NCBI GenBank assembly: GCA_020200135.1
Contig: JAIVJI010000007.1
Location: 2,586-66,585 of the forward strand
DNA: 64,000 nucleotides
From: Acidobacteriota bacterium
GTDB lineage: Bacteria > Acidobacteriota > Blastocatellia > Pyrinomonadales > Pyrinomonadaceae
Direction: 5' to 3'
A model generated the notes under the pieces. It made no database searches and was not told the origin of the DNA. It was given only the letters and a program-made list of their open reading frames with translations. Below are positions 26,735 through 34,754 of this stretch, one piece after another. The position numbers were made by a program, and so were the translations under genes. The first letter of the stretch is position 1; each line of letters begins with the position of its first letter.

Positions 26735-27466
26735 TCACTCGACTTTTCTCGGCGCGTCCATCCGGAAGCCGTCGAAGAGGAGGCCTCCGAAGGGTTCGAG
26801 CATCTCGGCGACGAGCGCGGCCGCCGGCTCGGGGCGCTTCTCCTTGAAGAGAGCGTCGAAGGCGCTGAAGAACTTCTCGGCGAAGGCCGCGTCCGTCCGG
26901 CGCAGGCGGCGCGGGATGGTCTTGCTGTGCGCCGACCAGAGGCCGCGCGCGCGGAAGTAGAACTCGGCCGCGTCCTGGTAGAGCCACGCGCCCGTCGCGA
27001 CCAGCTCCTCCGGCGAGCGCGGGGACTTCATGTCGTCGAGCCAGTCGGTCAGGCGGTAGCGCCTGAGCGTCAACTCCTCGTCGTCCCACGGCGGCGGCCC
27101 GGCCTCCAACAGCTCCGCCGCCCTCCGCTTCAGACGCGCCGAGAACTCGCTCGCCCCCGGCACCTCCAGTCCCTCACCCACCATGCTCATCAGCGCCGGC
27201 ACGCCCCGCAGCCTGTCCGACTCGAAGAACCGCTCCAGCGTCTCGGGGTCGTGTACGAACGTTTCGACGGGCCAGCCCGCGTGGACGAAAGCCTCGCGGT
27301 ACGCGTTCGGCAACTCCTCGTAGACCACCACGAGGTCGAGGTCGGACGCCGGCGTCGCCTCCCCGCGCACCACCGACCCCCCGAGGAACAACACACGCGC
27401 CCCCGCATACCTCTCCCGCCAAACCCCTCGCGCCGCCTCCACGGGTGAAACCCTCGACGTGTTCAT
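26735..27466 (-). CDS. nucleotidyltransferase-domain protein
   Basis: 243 residues. The N-terminal segment VLFLGGSVVRGEATPASDLDL has the G-G-S-x9-S-D-x-D form of polymerase-beta-superfamily nucleotidyltransferases, with both metal-binding Asp present. The rest is mainly helical (YRLTDWLDDMKSPRSPEEL, LFKEKRPEPAAALVAEML), like the substrate domain of such proteins. Its stop abuts moeA, so it is the first gene of that transcription unit. Substrate unknown; a link to molybdenum-cofactor work is not implied by sequence. Confidence 0.82.
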   Translation of the reverse strand: MNTSRVSPVEAARGVWRERYAGARVLFLGGSVVRGEATPASDLDLVVVYEELPNAYREAFVHAGWPVETFVHDPETLERFFESDRLRGVPALMSMVGEGLEVPGASEFSARLKRRAAELLEAGPPPWDDEELTLRRYRLTDWLDDMKSPRSPEELVATGAWLYQDAAEFYFRARGLWSAHSKTIPRRLRRTDAAFAEKFFSAFDALFKEKRPEPAAALVAEMLEPFGGLLFDGFRMDAPRKVE

Positions 27467-27515
27467 AGAGGTGGGTAGATTCTAATGCGTGTGTCGTGAC
27501 GTTCGGCCAGAAATC

Positions 27516-27788
27516 AAGGACTTTACGCGCTGAAGGCAGAATTTTGCCCTCATCAACCGCGGATTCAGCCTTTTCACGCGCGGATGAAAGACTATCACGC
27601 GCAGATTATAGCTTTACTCTCGCCGATTAAAGTCTTTCAGACGCGGGTGAAAGACTTTAACCTGCGGGGGTAGGTTTTAAAACGACGAAAGTAAGTCTTT
27701 CACTCACGGATTCAGGCTTTAAAAATGCGGAAGTAAGTCTTTAATCCGCGCGTCAACAGGCCGAAATGCCGGGTGAAAACCCCAAAAG
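27516..27788. repeat. tandem array of degenerate 21-bp units
   Basis: About ten copies in exact 21-bp register begin at 27558, 27579, 27600, 27621, 27642, 27663, 27684, 27705, 27726 and 27747, with weaker flanking copies. The consensus is near CGCGGATGAAAGTCTTTAA plus two variable bases. Each unit pairs a GC-rich head with an A/T run (CTTTAA, TTTTAAAA), so AT tracts recur every two helical turns. It fills most of the 586-bp gap between the nucleotidyltransferase gene and the 120-aa gene; the remaining 27790-28052 shows nothing clear apart from that gene's ribosome site. Confidence 0.8.
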
Positions 27789-28052
27789 TGGGAAAAATCA
27801 TTGAAACGGGGAATTGAGGGTGTCAGAATCGCGCCCTCCGGCGCGAAGTCTCAAAGGGCGGGGAGATATTCTCGGGTCTCCCGGCCGGCGTCGCGCCGTC
27901 CGGTCGAAAGCGGCGGGGCTGTCAACGAACAAGGGCGTCTCACAAAGCCCGAGCCTGCTGCCGACGCAACCGAGTGTCCCACGCGTGCCTCACGAGCACG
28001 ACCAGAGACCACATGGCATCTGCGCCGACCGGGCGCGGAAAGGAGTCCTTAC

Positions 28053-28415
28053 ATGCCGAACGCAAAGAAGACCGAAGAGAAGATCGAGCGGATGCTCAAC
28101 GCCTGGCGCACGCTCGCGCCCGACAAGACCTTCGCCGGGCTGACGCTCACGCAGTTCGAGGCGGCGGCCGCGCCCTCCAGCGCCGCGCGCCGGAAGATAG
28201 ACGCCCTTGAGGCCCAACTCGCCGAAGCCTACGCCGAGCGCGACCGCGCCGACGAAGCCTTCGAGACCCGCGCCAAACAGGTCGTCGCCGGCGTCCTCGC
28301 CGACCCCACCGAAGGCGACGACAGCGCCCTCTACGGCGCCCTCGGCTACACCCGCGCCAGCGAACAAAAGACCGGCCTCACCCGCCGTAAACGCACCCAA
28401 CCACCCACGACGTAA
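28053..28415 (+). CDS. small helical hypothetical protein
   Basis: 120 residues from an ATG with AGGAG 8 nt upstream. It is largely helical, with a coiled-coil-like stretch (KIDALEAQLAEAYAERDRAD) and a basic tail (TRRKRTQ). N-terminal KKTEEKIERMLNAWRTLAP and FAGLTLTQFEAAA are well-formed helices. No known domain recognised. A longer in-frame start upstream lacks a ribosome site. It lies at the left edge of the accessory island. Confidence 0.65.
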   Translation: MPNAKKTEEKIERMLNAWRTLAPDKTFAGLTLTQFEAAAAPSSAARRKIDALEAQLAEAYAERDRADEAFETRAKQVVAGVLADPTEGDDSALYGALGYTRASEQKTGLTRRKRTQPPTT

Positions 28416-28629
28416 ACCCGTAAAAGGCAGAGCGGCCGCGACCTCGGTGGCACCTTATTAATCAGGGCGCGACGAATAACGCCGGCGGGCGCGGCGGCCG
28501 GGTAGTTTGGAGGACGGCGCACTTTTGCGTGATGTCGCGCGGCCCCTGCCGCCTCAGGTTAATGACCTGAAGCTAATAACAGTTCGTGTGAGCTACCCAA
28601 GATCAAAGGATAAGGGGCGCTGAGATTTC

Positions 28630-29916
28630 ATGGCGACGGCATCCGCCGAAGAAGGGCGGGCGAGAAGGAAGGAGCCGCCGGCGGTGGCTTGGCTTAAGGG
28701 TCCGCAGCGCATCAAGGGATTAGATCCCCTTGGCGTGCGCGCCCCGTGTGAGAGCCTCTACACGCAGCTGCTGCCTGGTATCAACAACGTCACCGACCGG
28801 GCGAGGTACTTCTCCTTATACCCTTGGCTGGTTTGGGCCGCCGAGCGTCACATGGGGGCGCTGAAGGAGCTGCCCCTTTACCACACCCTCCGCCGCGCCG
28901 ATTGCCTCTTCACCCTCATCGGGCTCAGGCACCAGACGACCTCCGGCCCTTCGAAACTCCACGGCGGCCTCATCGGTGCCATCACGCTCTCCCGCGCGCT
29001 CAACCAACTCGGCGAGGGAGGGGCGTTGTGCCTCTCCGAGTTCGCGACTACGGACGCGACGCCCCAACGCTACTTCATGAATAAGCGCGGGGGGCTCGGG
29101 CAGTACTACTTAGGGACGCTCCAGCAGGCGGGGCTGCTCTTGGGCGACCCGCGCTCCGGCATCCGCTACACGGAGGAACGGGGCGGGCCGTTGGCGCTCG
29201 CCTTCGACGCCGGCGTCGACCGCGAAGCCTTCTTCGCCGCCCTTGAGGCGGACGAGGTTACGACCGACACTCTGGACGATCTCTCCGCCTTCTGCGCGTG
29301 CGCCGTCGGCGAGAACCCCGCCGAGCACTCGGCGCTCGCCGACTACTTCTTCAACCGTGAAGGTATCTTCCACCGACTGGAGGGGCAACCGCGCCGGCTG
29401 ACGCTCGCACTGCTCCTCGACCTGTGCGAGCGCCTTCGGGGCTCGGACACTCCGATCACGGTTGACGGGGGCGGCTCTGATGTATTCCGCGCGTGCGCCT
29501 ACGCAGGCGCTCTGCCAAGCGGCGCAGCCTGGGAGCCGGGCAGCCTGGCGCTCGACGCAGTACGCGCGGGCTGGGGACTCTACCACCGCCACGAGCTCTT
29601 CTCGGTGGCGCTCCAGTGCCTCTTCTGGGCCGGGCTCGACGCTTTACAGGAGGAGGGGACGGCGCTCGCCGACAGCCGCGCTTACGGCGAATGGTTCGCC
29701 CAAGAGTTCGAGTCGGCGCTCGACAGCGGTGGTGAAGAGACCTTCGCGGACGCCATAGGGCGCACCGCCGGCACCCTGCCACCCCTCGAACTCTGGGATG
29801 ACCCCGATCACGAGGTACAGCTCGGGTGGGAGATCCACGACCTGACGCGTGAGGCCGACGCACGCCTGCGGCGGGAGGATGTCGTGCGCGGCAGCGTTCG
29901 TGTCCGTACCCGGTGA
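28630..29916 (+). CDS. RARYF/PW-motif protein, DUF6361-like; first gene of PLD operon
   Basis: 428 residues. The segment LLPGINNVTDRARYFSLYPW near residue 47 resembles the hallmark of DUF6361-type proteins found in defence-rich regions. The remainder is mostly helical (LALLLDLCERLRGSD, LFSVALQCLFWAGLDAL) with no catalytic signature I can name. It has no signal peptide or transmembrane helix, so it is probably cytosolic. Its stop overlaps the GTG start of the next gene (GTGA), so the operon is translationally coupled. Upstream, 28416-28629 is non-coding and holds a small inverted repeat (CAGGT/ACCTG). The DUF6361 link is pattern recognition and uncertain. Confidence 0.7.
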   Translation: MATASAEEGRARRKEPPAVAWLKGPQRIKGLDPLGVRAPCESLYTQLLPGINNVTDRARYFSLYPWLVWAAERHMGALKELPLYHTLRRADCLFTLIGLRHQTTSGPSKLHGGLIGAITLSRALNQLGEGGALCLSEFATTDATPQRYFMNKRGGLGQYYLGTLQQAGLLLGDPRSGIRYTEERGGPLALAFDAGVDREAFFAALEADEVTTDTLDDLSAFCACAVGENPAEHSALADYFFNREGIFHRLEGQPRRLTLALLLDLCERLRGSDTPITVDGGGSDVFRACAYAGALPSGAAWEPGSLALDAVRAGWGLYHRHELFSVALQCLFWAGLDALQEEGTALADSRAYGEWFAQEFESALDSGGEETFADAIGRTAGTLPPLELWDDPDHEVQLGWEIHDLTREADARLRREDVVRGSVRVRTR

Positions 29917-30253
29917 ACCTTCACGAGTTCGAGCGACTCGCGGGCAGCGAGTGGGCGGGGCTCAGGATGCGCGACCTACTGGTGCGTTTAGGGGCACGCT
30001 GGGGAGTGGACGCGCACCTGCGCGTCGCGCTGCGGAAGCTACGGGGAGTGCCCACGACACGTTCAAGGTGGTGCCGGGCGAGAGCGGGCTGACCGTCACC
30101 GAAAGCCCTCTGCCCGGCTTCACAGGCCCGCGCGTGAGGCAGGCGTTACAGGTGCTCTACGACCTGCGCGCTCTCGACTTCGACCCGGCGTCCGGGAGAA
30201 TGAGGCCGACCGACTTCGGCCTTGAGATGCTCGAGGAGTGCCGTGCCGACTGA
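29913..30253 (+). pseudogene. small operon gene with apparent -1 frameshift
   Basis: The GTG at 29913 overlaps the previous stop by 4 bp and opens a good frame (VNLHEFERLAGSEWAGLRM) that runs to about 30045. The continuation, HDTFKVVPGESGLTVTESP then GPRVRQALQVLYDLRALDF, is in the frame one base back and ends at 30253. One extra G in the GGGG run at about 30043-30046 would restore a protein of about 113 residues. The 3' end overlaps the PLD gene by 11 bp. This may be a real lesion, a sequencing error or a programmed shift. Function unknown; the C-terminal half looks like a small winged-helix domain. Confidence 0.6.
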
Positions 30254-31799
30254 GACACCCGAAATCTCCATCCTGGACGAGTTGCGGCGCGGCGGCTTCG
30301 AGTTCTCCTTCGCCACGACCTACAACGCCTACCTGCCCTTTTACGAGGACGTGGTCTGGCGGCACCTGACGGCCGCTGGCTGCCGCGCGAATGTCCTGAT
30401 GATGGACGGCCGGCAGTGCGGCGCCGCGCTCTACGACGAAGGCTCGCGCCCACGTCTCGCGGGACGAGAGTACACGCTCATCCCTGCGCGCTCTCGCGGA
30501 GCCTTCCACCCGAAGCTGTTGATGCTCGTCGGGCGCGAACGCGGGTTGCTCTTCGCCGGCAGCCACAACATGACGGTCGCGGGCTTCGGCCGCAACCGTG
30601 AACTGACGAGCCGCATCGAGGCCGCGGCCGACGACGAGGCCGCGATAGCGGCGCTCGGCGAGGCGTGGCGGTTCATGCGCGCTTGGGCCGCCGACCAGCC
30701 GTCGGGACTTCTGGCCGTGTTCGACGCGGCCGAAGGGTACGCCGGGTGGCTGCGCGATGCCTTGGCGACCGCGCCTCCCGAGGATGCGCGCGTACGGTTC
30801 TTCGGGAGCAGGCCGGGAGGGGAGGGCCTCTGGCAGCGTGTGAGTGGGCTGATGCCGCAGGGCGTGCGGCGCGTCACCGTAGTCTCTCCCTTCTTCGACG
30901 GCAGGCTGCGTTTCCTCAAGCGGCTCGCGAAAGACTTGAGGCCCGAGGAGTTCATCGTCGGCGTCGAGCCGGGCGGGGTCGTCATCGACCACGACGCCGC
31001 GCGTGCGCTGCCCGGCGTGCGATTCGTGGACTCGAAGGCGCTGCGGGAGGGGAAGGGCTACCTGCACGCAAAGGCCATCCTAGTCGAGGCTGCGGACGAA
31101 AGCGATATGCTCTTGACGGGGAGCGCGAACGCGAGCTGGCAGGCGTGGCTCGCCGACGGCGACGAGGAGAGGAACGCCGAAGCCGTGGTCGTCACCACGG
31201 GCTCGAAAAGGCAGTCTCATGCCCGCGCTCTGGGCCTGAAGGAACTCTCCAAGCAGCCGACGCTCTCGCCCGCCAATTGGGAGGAGATAAGGCGGCGGGC
31301 GGCGGCACGTCCAAAGCGCGACGCCGAAACGCACACCTCACCTCTAGTCGCGCTTGAGACCGAGCAGGGCTTCGACGTTGAAGACTCGGCGGCGCAAGCC
31401 GCGCCCGAAGGCGCTGACCTGATAGGTGCCGACGGTCAAGCCTTCGGCAGCCCCACTATTTCCTTAGTGGAAGGCGGCGTTTACAGGGTGGACGTGCCGG
31501 AGGCTGGGCCGCGCCAGAGGACGTGGGCGGTTGTGCTGCGATTCTCCGGAGGCACCTCGCGGCTCGCCATCGCCCACCACACCTTTGACGTGGCCGCCTC
31601 GGCGCAGACCGAAAGGCAGCGGGAGTTGCGACGCGCCCTCGACAGCCTTGAGACCGACACGCCGCTGCTTGAGGATATGTTGAAGATCGTCGAGCGTGTC
31701 ATCTTCGACGACTTCGAGGTTCATCAGCGGAGGGCGCGGACAATCGGAGGGAGGTCAGCCGCAGACGCGGCGGACACGGCAGCGGACGACGCTCCCTAG
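30243..31799 (+). CDS. phospholipase D-superfamily protein with two HxK motifs
   Basis: 518 residues from a GTG start with GAGGAG 5-10 nt upstream. Two PLD half-motifs are visible: FHPKLLML followed by GSHN (about residues 94-115), and YLHAKAILVE followed by LLTGSANASWQ (about 271-300). The second has the full H-x-K-(x4)-acidic and G-S-x-N layout; the first lacks the acidic residue. PLD-fold proteins of this layout include nucleases such as BfiI and the DrmC component of DISARM. The C-terminal 180 residues include a beta-rich stretch (GGVYRVDVPEAG, TWAVVLRFSG). Third gene of the operon; a nuclease role is inferred. Confidence 0.82.
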   Translation: MPTETPEISILDELRRGGFEFSFATTYNAYLPFYEDVVWRHLTAAGCRANVLMMDGRQCGAALYDEGSRPRLAGREYTLIPARSRGAFHPKLLMLVGRERGLLFAGSHNMTVAGFGRNRELTSRIEAAADDEAAIAALGEAWRFMRAWAADQPSGLLAVFDAAEGYAGWLRDALATAPPEDARVRFFGSRPGGEGLWQRVSGLMPQGVRRVTVVSPFFDGRLRFLKRLAKDLRPEEFIVGVEPGGVVIDHDAARALPGVRFVDSKALREGKGYLHAKAILVEAADESDMLLTGSANASWQAWLADGDEERNAEAVVVTTGSKRQSHARALGLKELSKQPTLSPANWEEIRRRAAARPKRDAETHTSPLVALETEQGFDVEDSAAQAAPEGADLIGADGQAFGSPTISLVEGGVYRVDVPEAGPRQRTWAVVLRFSGGTSRLAIAHHTFDVAASAQTERQRELRRALDSLETDTPLLEDMLKIVERVIFDDFEVHQRRARTIGGRSAADAADTAADDAP

Positions 31800-31811
31800 G
31801 AGACCTACTCG

Positions 31812-32810
31812 GTGCGGCTAGCTGACCATACCGCCATGCTGCCGCACGGCCGCCACGAGCAACTCGATGACCTGGGTGTGCTGCTCAGCGCCCTGAACCG
31901 GCGACTAGGCGAAGGGTTGGATGCATCGGTTTCGCTCTCACCCGGCATCGCGCGGAGCGAGGAAGAGTTGGTAGGCACTGAGTCTGAGGAGGATGCGGGC
32001 TGGGGCGATTTCGATGGCTCGGCGCGCGCGGCCTCCTGCCGGCGCAGGGCCAGCACCATGATGCGCAGGATGGTCGAGCAACTCAAGCTCGCGGCGCAGA
32101 CGCCCGCCAGGGGGGCCGGCACCGTGAGGCAGTTAGCGGCCGTGCTCGGCGTGCTGCACCGTCTGCGTGAGCTTGAAATGACGGCCGAGTGGATGCCGTA
32201 CGGCGAATCGCTGATTCGGGAAAGGGACGAACGCAAGTTCTTCCTCGATGCCACACGCCTCCTTTACTCGCAGCAGGGCGCGGTCATGAGCCACGCCGCA
32301 CGCGCGCGGAAGGCCAGCGGTGACGGGCTCCCCGCACCGCCCGAGCCGTCTCTATCGGCGGCTCTACTGCTGTGGCTCGCGTGGGATTTGCGTGTGGACT
32401 ACCGTAACGCGCTCGACGCCGAAGACCCGTTGGCGACTAACGAGAACCTGCATGCGGTGGCACGATTGGTTGCGATGGCCAGACAAATCGCAGCCGACGA
32501 TGAGTCGCGCGAGAAGGCGACCGATGCCATCAGCCGCCATTATGCTTACTACGAAGCGGACGGTGAAGTCGAGACGTGGCTCGAAGCCCACCTCGGCTGG
32601 ATGAAGAGGATTTCGGAGGCGGCGCAGGGGGCGTCCGCTGCGCCACGCCGCCCGGCGGACGCAGGCGATGTCGTATACCTGAAGAAGGGTACACCGCGGC
32701 CGATGATGGTGCTGCAGCAGCGGGGGCGATCCGTTCGCGTGGTTGACTTGGATGAGCATGACGAGCAAAAGGGGTATGGTAACGATTTCATCACCCTGAT
32801 CGATACCTGA
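31812..32810 (+). CDS. hypothetical protein, fourth gene of PLD operon
   Basis: 332 residues from a GTG start with AGGAG about 9 nt upstream, 12 bp after the PLD gene. The N-terminal two thirds is helical (SAALLLWLAWDLRVDY, ENLHAVARLVAMARQIA). The last 50 residues (DVVYLKKGTPRPMMVLQQ, RSVRVVDLDEHD) look like a small beta-barrel of the KOW/SH3 sort, which is an impression only. No known family recognised. Base composition is slightly lower in GC than the core genes. Confidence 0.7.
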   Translation: MRLADHTAMLPHGRHEQLDDLGVLLSALNRRLGEGLDASVSLSPGIARSEEELVGTESEEDAGWGDFDGSARAASCRRRASTMMRRMVEQLKLAAQTPARGAGTVRQLAAVLGVLHRLRELEMTAEWMPYGESLIRERDERKFFLDATRLLYSQQGAVMSHAARARKASGDGLPAPPEPSLSAALLLWLAWDLRVDYRNALDAEDPLATNENLHAVARLVAMARQIAADDESREKATDAISRHYAYYEADGEVETWLEAHLGWMKRISEAAQGASAAPRRPADAGDVVYLKKGTPRPMMVLQQRGRSVRVVDLDEHDEQKGYGNDFITLIDT

Positions 32811-33142
32811 TGGACTGGCACCACCTTATGCGTGTGACCTACACCTCTGCCGTTCTAACAGCGCCTATTGTCGTTACTGAAAGCCCTCGCCATCAACCCG
32901 CACATGTCGCACGGGCCGTGTATGCCGAGCGGCAACGCTTGAACCTCCTTGCAGGGGCACCCGTTGACGGCATCGTGGTCAATGCGCTTCCTTCGGACTG
33001 GGGCTTGGCGCGCCCTGGCGGAGAAGAGTAATACTCTAAAAAGAGGTGATAAAGAGGGTGATGTCTATGTCTGGGTGCCGTCGCCGACGACAAGCTCATC
33101 CACGCCGTGTTTGTTGACGAAGCCAATTGAAGGCTAAAGGAT
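32811..33142. other. intergenic region without a convincing gene
   Basis: 332 bp between the PLD operon and the HNH gene. Short open frames exist on both strands, but none has a ribosome site or protein-like composition. The last 20 bp hold AAGGAT upstream of the HNH start. A degraded gene cannot be excluded. Confidence 0.5.
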
Positions 33143-34078
33143 ATGTCTGACTCGCTGAGCTACTACTTACATAAAATCGAACGCCTGCGCGTCGACCGAA
33201 CGCGCGACCTCCCCGCGCCGCACAAGCCGCTGCTCCTGCTCGCCGTCCTGGATTTAATCGAGCGCGGCGAAATCGGCGACAACCGGGTCGAGGTTTCGCC
33301 ACTGCTGGTCGAGACCTACCTCAACTACTGGAAGAACATCCCTACAGGACAGCCGCGCCTCTACAACCCTTTCCCGCGGCTGCGCACCTCCGGCTTCTGG
33401 CACCTGCACGCGCGCGCAGGTCAGGAGTCGGCGCTGGCCGCGACGCGCAGCTTTCAATCGGTCGCGCACCTCAGGAGACTGGTGGCTTACGCCAGTCTCG
33501 ACCCAGAGCTCTTCATGCTGCTCCAGCGTCCCGAGGCGCGCGAAGTGGTGCGGCAAACGCTCATCGGGACACATCTGAGCCATTACGAATCAATCATCAA
33601 GAACGCGACCAGCGAAAACCACCTCATTAATGGGGCGGCGCAAAAACTTCGCCGCGCGGCGCTGAGTGGCAAGAACGAGGGCGTGCCAACGTCGACGGCA
33701 CGCAGCGCCGCATTCCGGCAGGAGATCATGCGACTCTACAATTACACGTGCGCCGCGTGCCGCCTGCGCATCATCACGCCGGAGGGCAGGTCGGCGGTTG
33801 ACGCCGCGCACATCATCCCCTACTCGGAATCACACGACGACGGGATCGGCAACGGCCTCGCCCTCTGCAAGCTGCACCACTGGGCGTTGGACGCAGGGCT
33901 CGTGACGCTCAACGACCGTTACAGGTTACTGGTTTCCAACGCCTTTGAAGAAAGAGGTCATGCCGCGCTGCTGCTCCGGAGTTTAGACGCAAAGCCTATT
34001 CTGCTCCCGCGGCAGAAGCCGTTCTTTCCTTCATTGCACGCGGTCCGCTGGCATAGAGCACATCGCTTCCAGCCTTAA
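33143..34078 (+). CDS. HNH endonuclease with N-terminal DNA-reading domain (SBD-HNH-like)
   Basis: 311 residues. The N-terminal half (LPAPHKPLLLLAVLDLIERG, NPFPRLRTSGFWHLH) matches the pattern of the sulfur-binding-domain group of type IV restriction enzymes and related HNH proteins. The C-terminal half is an HNH nuclease: CAACRLRI, VDAAHIIPYSESHDDGIGNG, LALCKLHHWALDAGLV, giving a beta-beta-alpha metal core with paired cysteines. Predicted to cut foreign or modified DNA. No dnd or other modification genes were seen nearby, which fits a stand-alone modification-dependent enzyme. Which modification is read is not shown by sequence. Confidence 0.85.
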   Translation: MSDSLSYYLHKIERLRVDRTRDLPAPHKPLLLLAVLDLIERGEIGDNRVEVSPLLVETYLNYWKNIPTGQPRLYNPFPRLRTSGFWHLHARAGQESALAATRSFQSVAHLRRLVAYASLDPELFMLLQRPEAREVVRQTLIGTHLSHYESIIKNATSENHLINGAAQKLRRAALSGKNEGVPTSTARSAAFRQEIMRLYNYTCAACRLRIITPEGRSAVDAAHIIPYSESHDDGIGNGLALCKLHHWALDAGLVTLNDRYRLLVSNAFEERGHAALLLRSLDAKPILLPRQKPFFPSLHAVRWHRAHRFQP

Positions 34079-34120
34079 CATTAGACATCGTAGCAACCAT
34101 GTCCAAGCGTGACGAATAAA

Positions 34121-34162
34121 TTGAGTGGTATAACCGCTCAATTGCGTGGTATAAACACGCAA
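34121..34162. promoter_or_regulatory. two adjacent 21-bp palindromic operators with TATAA boxes
   Basis: 34121-34141 has arms TTGAG/CTCAA and 34142-34162 has arms TTGCGTG/CACGCAA, both around GGTATAA. They abut each other and end 1 nt before the GTG start of the HTH-nucleotidyltransferase gene. The second TATAAA (34150-34155) would place the transcript start at or next to that GTG. Probable autorepressor sites bound by the HTH protein. Confidence 0.75.
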
Positions 34163-34163
34163 C

Positions 34164-34754
34164 GTGAACCAACTGGCAGAGCTACTTTCATCGCGGGGCA
34201 GGGCCGAAATCTTTCGCCTGCTGTTCGGGCCTACCCGTGGCGAACTCCACGTGCGTGAACTGGAGCGGCGGACTGGACTGAGCGATGCGACGGTGCGGCA
34301 GGAGTTGAAGAAGCTGTCACGGTTGGGCGTGGTCGAGGCGCGGCGGGACGGAAATCGCACGTGCTATAGGGCCAATGACGCACATCCGCTCTACCCAGAC
34401 ATCCGCAACCTCGTGCTCAAGACTAGCGGGCTGAAGGACGTGCTGCGCGAGGCGTTGGGCGGGGCAGCGGACATTGAGTCGGCGTTCGTCTTCGGGTCGG
34501 TCGCTAGCGATAACGCGAAGGCGAATAGCGACATCGACCTGATGGTGGTCGGGACAATCGGCCTGCGCCAGCTTAGCAAGCGGCTGTCTGGGCTAGAGGC
34601 AAAACTAGGCCGCGAGGTGAACCCGCACGTACTGACGCCGGAGGAGTTCGCGCGGCGTGAGCGTGAGCGTGACCACTTCATTACCGCCGTGCTGGGGTCG
34701 CCGCGGCTGTTCGTCGTCGGGGGCGAGGATGAGCTTAGAAGATTGGACCAATAA
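34164..34754 (+). CDS. winged-helix / MNT-type nucleotidyltransferase antitoxin
   Basis: 196 residues. Residues 1-80 form an ArsR-like winged helix (AEIFRLLFG, VRELERRTGLSDATVRQELK, LGVVEARRDGNRTCY). Residues about 100-185 are a minimal nucleotidyltransferase (SAFVFGSVASDNAKANSDID, with G-S and D-x-D). In HEPN-MNT modules the MNT protein neutralises the HEPN toxin, in HepT/MntA by adenylylating it. The start is the GTG touching the operator; no Shine-Dalgarno precedes it. The 3' end overlaps the HEPN gene by 26 bp. Confidence 0.87.
   Translation: MNQLAELLSSRGRAEIFRLLFGPTRGELHVRELERRTGLSDATVRQELKKLSRLGVVEARRDGNRTCYRANDAHPLYPDIRNLVLKTSGLKDVLREALGGAADIESAFVFGSVASDNAKANSDIDLMVVGTIGLRQLSKRLSGLEAKLGREVNPHVLTPEEFARRERERDHFITAVLGSPRLFVVGGEDELRRLDQ

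Noticed and set aside
25497..27466. Molybdenum-cofactor riboswitch ahead of moeA
   Set aside because: moeA follows another gene with no space, and no riboswitch-like structure was recognised upstream of that gene.
27516..27788. CRISPR array
   Set aside because: Units are 21 bp with no conserved-repeat/unique-spacer alternation, copies are degenerate throughout, and there are no cas genes nearby.
28630..32810. DISARM system
   Set aside because: A PLD protein is present, but there is no DrmA/DrmD helicase, DUF1998 protein or methylase.
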